From assembly GCA_964592645.1 (NCBI GenBank), contig CAZQFV010000002.1, positions 1-64,000 on the forward strand: a stretch of DNA of 64,000 nt, given 5' to 3'. How positions within the stretch are numbered: position 1 is the stretch's first letter; every line of letters starts with the position of its first letter. The position numbers and the translations under genes are program-made. Below the pieces are notes generated by a model, which had not been told where the DNA came from, ran no database searches, and saw only the letters and a program-made list of their open reading frames with translations. This document shows, piece by piece, positions 58,043 to 64,000 of the stretch. Source of the stretch: CAZQFV01 sp964592645. GTDB taxonomy: Bacteria > Chloroflexota > Chloroflexia > DTKN01.

Positions 58043-59002
58043 TCAGCTTTCGGCTCTCATCTCCTCCCTATACCAGGCATAGAACCGCTCCATCCCCACC
58101 TCCACCGGCGTCCGCGGCTCGAACCCCAGCAGCCGGCGGGCCTTGGAGATATCGGCGTGGGTCAGCGGCACATCGCCGGCGGCCGGCGGCAGGCGCACGA
58201 TGCGCGCCCGCTTGCCCACGATCTCCTCGATCAGCGCGATATAGTCGGCGATGGCGATGGTGCGCGAGTTGCCCAGGTTGATGATCTCGTAGGGGAAATC
58301 GGCGTCTACCGCGGCCAGCACGCCGGCCACGATGTCGGCGATGTAGGTAAAGTCGCGCCGGGCGCTGCCGTCCCCCAGGAGCTTCAGCGGCTGCTCGCGG
58401 TAGATCCAATCGGTGAAGAGGTAGGGGGCCATGTCCGGCCGGCCGCGCGGGCCGTAGACGGTGAAGAAGCGCAGGCAGGTGCAGGGCAGGCCGTAGAGGT
58501 GATGGTAGGTGTAGGCCAGCAGTTCGGCGGCCCGCTTGGTGGCCGCGTAGGGCGAGATGGGCAACGCGCACGGCGCATCCTCGCGGAACGGCGCCTGGCA
58601 ATCGACGCCGTACACCGAAGAGCTAGAGGCCAGCACCAGGTTTTGCACGCCGTGCCGCCGGGACTGCTCCAGCACGTTCAGCGTGCCGCCGACATTGACC
58701 TCCTGGTACAGTTCGGGGTGCTCGATGGAGTAACGCACGCCGGCCATGGCCGCGATATGCACCACGCGCTCCGGCTTCTCCTGGGCCCAGATTTCGGACA
58801 GCGCCTCCCGGTCGCGGATATCGGCCTCGTACAGATGAAAGTCGGGGTGCGACTGCATGGCGGCGACGTTGCGCCGCTTGCGCGCCGGGCTGTAGTAGTC
58901 GTTGAAGTTGTCCACGGCCACGACGGCGTCGCCCCGCGCCAGCAGCGCCTCGCCGACGTGCGAGCCGATGAACCCCGCTCCGCCGGTGATCAGCGCCTTC
59001 AT
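58043..59002 (-). CDS. NAD-dependent nucleotide-sugar epimerase
   Basis: A 319-residue extended SDR. The NAD motif is ITGGAGFIGSHVGEAL, the catalytic Tyr-x3-Lys is in SPYAATKRAAELL, and DNFNDYYSPARKRRN and RFFTVYGPRGRPDMAPYLF are typical of UDP-glucuronate 4-epimerases (LspL/WbnF-like). It probably interconverts UDP-glucuronate and UDP-galacturonate. It overlaps the next SDR gene upstream by 4 nt (ATGA), so the two are coupled. Specificity is inferred from the DYY motif. Confidence 0.87.
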   Translation of the reverse strand: MKALITGGAGFIGSHVGEALLARGDAVVAVDNFNDYYSPARKRRNVAAMQSHPDFHLYEADIRDREALSEIWAQEKPERVVHIAAMAGVRYSIEHPELYQEVNVGGTLNVLEQSRRHGVQNLVLASSSSVYGVDCQAPFREDAPCALPISPYAATKRAAELLAYTYHHLYGLPCTCLRFFTVYGPRGRPDMAPYLFTDWIYREQPLKLLGDGSARRDFTYIADIVAGVLAAVDADFPYEIINLGNSRTIAIADYIALIEEIVGKRARIVRLPPAAGDVPLTHADISKARRLLGFEPRTPVEVGMERFYAWYREEMRAES

Positions 59003-59958
59003 AGTCGCCCCTCCCGCTCCAGTTTCTGGCGGAACCAGGGGATGGTCCGCGCCAGCCCCTCTTCCAACGGTACGGCCGGCTCCCAGCCCAGCACTTGCCG
59101 GGCCAACGTGATGTCCGGCTGACGCACATTGGGGTCGTCGCGGGTGCGCTCGTCGGTGGGCACGGTGAACTCGATGGGCGAGGAGGTGCCGGTGGCCTCC
59201 TTGATGCGGCGCGCAAACTCCAGGATCGTCATCTCGCGCGGGTTGCCCAGGTTGACCGGCCCGTGGTAATCCGATAGGAGCAGGCGGTAGAGCCCTTCCA
59301 CCAGGTCGCTGACATAGCAGAAGGATCGCGTGCGGCTGCCGTCGTCGTAGACGGTGAGCGGCTCTTGCAGGAGCGCCTGGCGGATAAAGTTGGGCACGAC
59401 GCGGCCGTCGTCCAACCGCATGCGCTCGCCAAAGGTGTTGAAGATGCGAGCGATGCGCGTCGACACCCCGTGCGCCCGATGGTAAGCCATCGTCAGCGAT
59501 TCGGCAAAACGCTTGGATTCGTCGTAGACGCCGCGCGGGCCCACCGGGTTGACGTTGCCCCAGTAGGTTTCCGGTTGGGGGTGCACCAGCGGGTCGCCGT
59601 AGACCTCGGAGGTGGAGGCCAGCAGGAAGCGCGCTTTCTTGGCCAGGGCCAGCCCCAGGGCGTTGTGTGTCCCCAGGGCGCCCACCTTCAGCGTCTGGAT
59701 CGGCTTCTCCAGGTAGTCCACCGGGCTGGGCAGGGAGGCCAGGTGCAGCACGGCGTCCAGCGGTTCGGCGACGTCGATATAGCGGGTGACATCGTGCAGG
59801 ATGAATCGGAAGCGGGGGTGCGCCAGCAGGTGGGCGATGTTGTCCCGGCTTCCGGTGGCCAGGTTGTCCATAGCGATGACCTCGTGGCCCTCGGCCAGCA
59901 GCCGGTCCGCGAGGTGCGAACCGATAAAGCCGGCCCCGCCGGTGATCAGGATGCGCAT
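58999..59958 (-). CDS. UDP-glucuronate decarboxylase-like SDR
   Basis: A 319-residue extended SDR. The NAD motif is ITGGAGFIGSHLADRLL, the diagnostic region is STSEVYGDPLVHPQPETYWG, and GPRGVYDESKRFAE carries the catalytic Tyr-x3-Lys. This is the UXS pattern: conversion of UDP-glucuronate to UDP-xylose. With the neighbouring epimerase it would supply pentose and uronic-acid donors for surface polysaccharide. AAGGAGG precedes the ATG. It follows the priming transferase by 19 nt. Confidence 0.9.
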   Translation of the reverse strand: MRILITGGAGFIGSHLADRLLAEGHEVIAMDNLATGSRDNIAHLLAHPRFRFILHDVTRYIDVAEPLDAVLHLASLPSPVDYLEKPIQTLKVGALGTHNALGLALAKKARFLLASTSEVYGDPLVHPQPETYWGNVNPVGPRGVYDESKRFAESLTMAYHRAHGVSTRIARIFNTFGERMRLDDGRVVPNFIRQALLQEPLTVYDDGSRTRSFCYVSDLVEGLYRLLLSDYHGPVNLGNPREMTILEFARRIKEATGTSSPIEFTVPTDERTRDDPNVRQPDITLARQVLGWEPAVPLEEGLARTIPWFRQKLEREGRL

Positions 59959-59977
59959 ACGTACCTCCTTGGTTCGG

Positions 59978-61429
59978 TTAGTAGGCCCCCTTGCCCAGGA
60001 TGACGGCCGGGATCGTCCGCAGCAGGATGACCAGATCCAGCCACAGGCTCCAGTTCTCGATGTAGTAGATGTCCAGGCGGATCATCTGCTCGAAAGACAG
60101 GTCGCTGCGCCCGGAAGCCTGCCAGAGGCCGGTCAGGCCGGGAAGGACCTCCAGGCGTTTGCGCTGCCAGGGCAGGTAGCGGGCCACCTCGTCGGGGGTG
60201 CCCGGCCGCGGGCCGACCCAGCTCATCTCGCCCAGCAGGATGTTGATGATCTGCGGCAGTTCATCCAGGCTGGCGCGGCGCAGGAGGCGTCCGACGCGCG
60301 TCACCCGCGGATCGTCGCGGATCTTGAAGAGCGGCCCGCTGGCCTCGTTCAGGGCGGTCAGCCTGTCCTTTTCCACCTCGGCGCGCTCGTGCATCGTGCG
60401 GAACTTGAAGACGGTAAAGGGCCGGCCTTTGCGCCCGATGCGCTTCTGGGTGAAAAAGATCGGCCCGCGCGAGTCCAGCTTGATGGCCAGGGCGATCAGC
60501 AGGTGCAGCGGGGCGCCGAGCACCAGGGCGGCCACCGAGAGGACGATGTCCAGCGCCCGCTTGATGACCAGGTTCCATCCGCGGATGGCCACGTCCTTCA
60601 GCCCGATCAGGGGCATTTCCCCCAGTTGGGCGATGTCCACCCGGTCGAACGACATCTCGTAGAGGTCCGGGGCGATGCGAAAGGACACGCCGCTGGATTG
60701 GCACTGGTTGACCACCTCCAGGGACGTCTGATGGGCGTCGGAGGGCAGGGCGATGATGACCTCGTCGATATGGCAGGGCTCCAGGAGGAGGGGCAGGTCG
60801 GCCGGCCGGCCCAGGTAGCGCGGCGGTTCGGGGCCCTCGCCGGCGGCGCCGGGCGCTGGGGCAACCTCCGGCGGGGGCTCCTCGGCCAGGTAGCCGACCA
60901 GGAAGTAGCCAAGCTGCGGCTGTTGGCGCAGTGCCCGCATAACCTGTTCCCCCAGCGGCCCGGCGCCCACGACCAGAACCCGTTCGGCGCCGATCCCCTG
61001 GCGCCACAGCCAGTGCAGCAGCCAGCGCAGCAGCGCCCGGCCCACGGTGACGCTGACGATCATCGTCGCCCAGGCGTAGGCGTACAGCAGGCGGGTGTAG
61101 TAGACCTGCCGGGCGTACAGGACCACGATCAGCGCGGCGATGGCCAGGGTCGCGCTGCCCGAGACGCGGGTCAGCACCTCCAGGGGAGAGAGCCCGCGGG
61201 GCAGGTCGTAGAGGCTGCGGGTCTCGAAAAGGACCAGCAGGATGGCCACCAGGGTGAGGCCGATCCAGAGGAAGCTGGAGAACGGCTGGTAGTTGTCTTC
61301 CGGCACCACCCCGCCCACCTGCAGCACGTAGCGCATCCAGTAGGCGATGGCAAACCCCAAGAAGGCCATGATGGCGTCGAGCGCCAGGAGGCCGATATGG
61401 CCCAGGAGACGGCGCAATGGACGGGTCAT
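59978..61429 (-). CDS. Polyprenyl-phosphate glycosyl-1-phosphate transferase (WbaP-like)
   Basis: A 483-residue priming transferase of exopolysaccharide synthesis. Five hydrophobic N-terminal segments (to about residue 130) precede a Rossmann-like domain (VLVVGAGPLGEQVMRAL), then a membrane helix and the catalytic domain with KLDSRGPIFFTQKRIGRKGR, FKFRTMHE and PRPGTPDEVARYLPWQRKRL. It moves a hexose-1-phosphate onto undecaprenyl phosphate. It heads the operon with the two SDR genes; a TATAAT (61470-61465) lies upstream but its -35 overlaps the divergent promoter. Confidence 0.93.
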   Translation of the reverse strand: MTRPLRRLLGHIGLLALDAIMAFLGFAIAYWMRYVLQVGGVVPEDNYQPFSSFLWIGLTLVAILLVLFETRSLYDLPRGLSPLEVLTRVSGSATLAIAALIVVLYARQVYYTRLLYAYAWATMIVSVTVGRALLRWLLHWLWRQGIGAERVLVVGAGPLGEQVMRALRQQPQLGYFLVGYLAEEPPPEVAPAPGAAGEGPEPPRYLGRPADLPLLLEPCHIDEVIIALPSDAHQTSLEVVNQCQSSGVSFRIAPDLYEMSFDRVDIAQLGEMPLIGLKDVAIRGWNLVIKRALDIVLSVAALVLGAPLHLLIALAIKLDSRGPIFFTQKRIGRKGRPFTVFKFRTMHERAEVEKDRLTALNEASGPLFKIRDDPRVTRVGRLLRRASLDELPQIINILLGEMSWVGPRPGTPDEVARYLPWQRKRLEVLPGLTGLWQASGRSDLSFEQMIRLDIYYIENWSLWLDLVILLRTIPAVILGKGAY

Positions 61430-61484
61430 GACAAACCTCTCATCGGCAGTAAACCTCGCCGCCCATTATACCACAAGACCGGTT

Positions 61485-61513
61485 TTGACGGCAGTTTTGC
61501 GCTGTGGTAGAAT
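61485..61513 (+). promoter_or_regulatory. Promoter of cyclic-nucleotide-binding gene
   Basis: Plus-strand TTGACG (61485-61490), 17 bp, TAGAAT (61508-61513). The minus-strand -10 of the WbaP-like gene (61470-61465) would place its -35 over this one. Confidence 0.75.
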
Positions 61514-61555
61514 GACGACAGATCGCGGGGAACGCTTTGTCGGTGGAGGAATGCC

Positions 61556-62056
61556 GTGGCCGAGGAACTGGTGCTGAACGTGCTGGGGCGGGTGGACATC
61601 TTCAAGGGCCTGGGGCCGGAAGATCTCCTGGAGGTGGCCAAGATTTGCAGCGCGCGCTCCTACCGGGTCGGCCAGGTGGTCTTCGAAGAAGACTCCGAGG
61701 GGGACGAGCTGTACGTGATCCACCGCGGCTCGGTGGAGGTGTTGATCTGGGCACGGACGCCCGAAGGGGAGACGCGCCAGAGCGCCATCAACACCATCTG
61801 GGAGGGGCGCTCGTTTGGCGAGATGGTCCTGATCGGCGGGGGCACCCGTTCGGCCACCATCCGCTGCGCGCAGGACTGTCTCCTGCTGGTGATCAACCGT
61901 TTCGATTTCGATCGCCTCTGCGAGCAGAACCCGCGCATCGGCTACCAGGTGATGCGCAACATCGCCGAGGACCTGGTCTACAAACTGCGCAGCTCCAGCC
62001 TGCTCCTGCGCGGCCAGATCAAATGGCAGAGTGGGGAGTTGGGGGGCTGGCGCTAG
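61556..62056 (+). CDS. Cyclic nucleotide-binding domain protein
   Basis: A 166-residue protein consisting almost only of a CNBD: RVDIFKGLGPEDLLEVAKI, FEEDSEGDELYVIHRGSVEV, and the phosphate-binding cassette SFGEMVLIGGGTRSATIRC. No DNA-binding domain follows, only about 30 residues with a helix. The cassette has GEM and ..RSA, close to the GEL..RSA consensus that binds cAMP or cGMP. It starts at GTG with GGAGG 6 nt upstream. It is divergent from the polysaccharide operon and could sense a nucleotide signal for a partner protein. Confidence 0.9.
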   Translation: MAEELVLNVLGRVDIFKGLGPEDLLEVAKICSARSYRVGQVVFEEDSEGDELYVIHRGSVEVLIWARTPEGETRQSAINTIWEGRSFGEMVLIGGGTRSATIRCAQDCLLLVINRFDFDRLCEQNPRIGYQVMRNIAEDLVYKLRSSSLLLRGQIKWQSGELGGWR

Positions 62057-62098
62057 GGGAGAAGTCGACCGGCCGGCCCGGCTGCTGCCGCCTATGAT

Positions 62099-62127
62099 TT
62101 GCCCGTTTGCCCATTCTGGTGTATCAT
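62099..62127 (+). promoter_or_regulatory. Promoter of acyl-CoA synthetase gene
   Basis: Plus-strand TTGCCC (62099-62104), 17 bp, TATCAT (62122-62127), about 50 bp before the start codon. Confidence 0.65.
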
Positions 62128-62177
62128 AGCGGCTATACGCTGGTGCGATTGAGCACCGACCGAGAGTGGAGGCGACG

Positions 62178-64000
62178 ATGCTGGAAGCGTTCTTTACCCC
62201 CCGCAGTGTGGCGGTGGTGGGGGCCTCGGCCGTTCCCGGCAAGATGGGCTACATCCTCATGGACAACATCATCCGTGGCGGCTACAAGGGCCGGATCTAT
62301 GCCGTGAACCCCAAGGGCGGCGAGATCCTCGGCTACCCGGCCTACCCGAATATCACCGATATTCCCGACCCCGTGGACCTGGCCGTGATCGTCATCCCGG
62401 CTGCCGCCATTCCCGACGCCGTGGATCGATGCGGCGAGAAGGGGGTCAAGGCGCTGCTGATCATCTCGGCCGGGTTTCGCGAGGCCGGCCCGGAGGGCGC
62501 CCGCCGGGAGCGCGATGTCGTCGCGCGGGCCCAGAAGTATGGCATGCGCATCCTCGGCCCCAATGTGTTGGGATTGATCGACACGATCTCGATGCTCAAC
62601 GCCACCTTTGCCACGACGATGGCCCGTCCCGGGGAGATCGCCTTCTTCTCCCAGTCCGGTGCCCTGGGCTCGGCCATCCTGGACTGGTCGCACATCGAGA
62701 ACCTGGGCTTTTCGCACTTTGTCTCGTTGGGCAACAAGGCGGACATCAACGAGATCGACCTGCTGGAGGCCTGGGGCGACGACCCGCACTCCCGGGTGAT
62801 CCTGGCCTACCTGGAGGGCATCAGCGACGGCGCCCGTTTCATGCAGGTGGCCCGCCAGGTGACGCGCAAGCGCCCGGTTATCGCCATCAAATCGGGCACC
62901 ACGACGGCCGGCACGCGGGCCATCTCCTCCCACACCGGCAGCCTGGCCGGCTCGGAACGGGCCTACGAGGCCGCTTTCAACCAGACCGGCATCATCCGCG
63001 CCCAGTCGGTGCAGGACCTCTTCGACTACTCCGAGATCTTTGCCTACCAGCCGATGCTGTGCGGCAACCGCATCGCCATCGTCACCAACGCCGGCGGACC
63101 GGGCATCCTGGCGACCGACGCCCTGGACAAGGTGGGCCTGCAACTGGCCCACTTTGAGAAACGGACCATCGAGGCCATGGCCCCCTTCCTCCCGGAGACG
63201 GCCAACCTCTACAACCCCGTGGATGTCATCGGCGATGCGCGCTCCGATCGCTACCGGGCCGCCCTACAGGCCGTCCTGGCCGATCCCGGGGTGGACGGGG
63301 TGGTTGTCCTGCTGACGCCGCAGGCTATGACCGATGTCCTGGACATCGCCCGCACGGTGGTCGAGATCGTCAAGGCGTACGACAAGCCGGTGGTGACCTC
63401 GTTCATCGGCGGCGAGGTTGTGCAGCCGGCGGTGCTGCTCTTTCAGGACAACCACATCCCCACCTACCCGTTCCCCGAGCGGGCGGTCTACGCTTTCGGG
63501 GCTATGGAGCAGTACCGCCTCTGGCTGGAGCGTCCGCCGCAGCACCTGGCCGAGTTCAGCGTGGACAAGGCGCGGGTGCGGGAGATCTTTGCCAAGGCGC
63601 GCCACGAAGGCCGGCTCAATCTGGGCGAGGTGGAGGCCCGCGCCGTGATCGAGGCCTATGGCCTGCGCGTGCCGCGCGCCACGTTGGCTCACTCTCCCGA
63701 AGAGGCGGTGCGGCTCGCCGGGGAGATCGGCTACCCGGTGGTGATGAAGATCGCCTCGCCCGACATCCTGCACAAGTCCGACATCGGCGCCGTCAAGGTG
63801 GGCCTGGGCAAGCCGGCCGACGTGCGCGACGCCTACGACCTGATCGAGTTCCGCGCCCGCCGGCACAACCCCGACGCCGACATCTGGGGGGTCCTGGTGC
63901 AGCAGATGATCGTCGGCGGCAAGGAGGTTATCATCGGCATGAGCCGCGACCCGCAGTTCGGCCCCATGCTGATGTTTGGACTGGGCGGCATCTACGTGGA
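62178..64000 (+). CDS. ADP-forming acyl-CoA synthetase (fused alpha-beta), 3' truncated by window edge
   Basis: An NDP-forming acyl-CoA/acetyl-CoA synthetase that couples acyl-CoA cleavage to ATP synthesis. At least 607 codons are present; the gene runs off the window. The CoA-binding domain (SVAVVGASAVPGKMG) is followed by the ligase domains with the phosphohistidine loop ISSHTGSLAGS (His252) and SGALGSAILDW, and from about residue 500 the ATP-grasp beta part begins (GYPVVMKIASPDILHKSDIG). GGAGG precedes the ATG. Such fused enzymes are typical of archaea and anaerobic or thermophilic bacteria and suggest energy conservation from acetyl-CoA or amino-acid-derived acyl-CoA. Confidence 0.93.
   Translation, partial: MLEAFFTPRSVAVVGASAVPGKMGYILMDNIIRGGYKGRIYAVNPKGGEILGYPAYPNITDIPDPVDLAVIVIPAAAIPDAVDRCGEKGVKALLIISAGFREAGPEGARRERDVVARAQKYGMRILGPNVLGLIDTISMLNATFATTMARPGEIAFFSQSGALGSAILDWSHIENLGFSHFVSLGNKADINEIDLLEAWGDDPHSRVILAYLEGISDGARFMQVARQVTRKRPVIAIKSGTTTAGTRAISSHTGSLAGSERAYEAAFNQTGIIRAQSVQDLFDYSEIFAYQPMLCGNRIAIVTNAGGPGILATDALDKVGLQLAHFEKRTIEAMAPFLPETANLYNPVDVIGDARSDRYRAALQAVLADPGVDGVVVLLTPQAMTDVLDIARTVVEIVKAYDKPVVTSFIGGEVVQPAVLLFQDNHIPTYPFPERAVYAFGAMEQYRLWLERPPQHLAEFSVDKARVREIFAKARHEGRLNLGEVEARAVIEAYGLRVPRATLAHSPEEAVRLAGEIGYPVVMKIASPDILHKSDIGAVKVGLGKPADVRDAYDLIEFRARRHNPDADIWGVLVQQMIVGGKEVIIGMSRDPQFGPMLMFGLGGIYV

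Overview
The window is GC-rich (about two thirds G+C), densely coded bacterial chromosome. It contains no rRNA, CRISPR array, prophage or intact transposase gene. The gene set suggests a rod-shaped member of Chloroflexota, perhaps Anaerolineae-like: mreBCD with a PBP2 gene and minCDE, Roadblock/MglA/DUF4388 signalling genes, an STPK with an extracellular PKD-like domain, lamin-tail and Thr/Pro-rich surface proteins, an ADP-forming acyl-CoA synthetase, and a LexA with a Gram-positive type box. The phylum assignment is inference from gene content, not from a marker comparison.

Layout. 0.1-10.2 kb is a long minus-strand run: tryptophanase-type tnaA, an FAD oxidoreductase, a membrane protein, tsaC, a UPF0316 protein, tRNA-Arg(UCG), a small coiled-coil gene broken at a C8 tract, dxs, pheS, an inositol-phosphatase-like gene and a YugP-like peptidase. 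10.4-13.5 kb holds a PLP deaminase-like gene, a duplicated zinc-ribbon membrane protein and lexA with its own SOS box. After tRNA-Arg(GCG) come a minus operon (adenosine-specific kinase, GT-C-like membrane protein, CinA-like protein) and a divergent receptor-like Ser/Thr kinase. 19.4-23.3 kb is a six-gene minus operon: Roadblock, Roadblock, MglA-type GTPase, DUF4388/PATAN, lamin-tail membrane protein, small membrane protein. 23.3-29.9 kb carries mtaB, an HTH gene, dprA, a PstS-like lipoprotein and lon. 30.1-32.8 kb has a fused double radical-SAM protein resembling LipS2-LipS1, then an XdhC-like gene. 32.9-37.0 kb has an MGDG-synthase-like glycosyltransferase and two zinc peptidases.

37-46.6 kb holds a DUF692-like gene, plsX, a thioesterase, metK, a polysaccharide deacetylase, obgE, a pentapeptide-repeat protein, a DUF4126 protein and a HAD phosphatase. 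46.8-49.2 kb holds hsp20 and two more metallopeptidase-like genes. 49.3-56.0 kb is a minus-strand cell-shape and division block, mreB-mreC-mreD-PBP2-minC-minD-minE. On the plus strand yebC and ruvC follow. Next come an alkyltransferase-like gene, two sugar-nucleotide SDR genes with a priming glycosyl-1-phosphate transferase, a cyclic-nucleotide-binding protein and a truncated ADP-forming acyl-CoA synthetase at the right edge.

The most unusual signals are listed here. (1) The double radical-SAM fusion has its junction made of a CT-rich repeat. (2) A roughly 75-bp interspersed repeat with terminal inverted repeats supplies the last codons and the stop of both lon and the DUF692-like gene. (3) A Roadblock-MglA-PATAN operon carries membrane partners. 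(4) The tryptophanase has a tyrosine-phenol-lyase-like backbone. (5) Divergent promoters are packed with their -35 boxes almost touching and often have an extended GTGCTATAAT -10. (6) The octamer GGCCGGCC is strongly over-represented.
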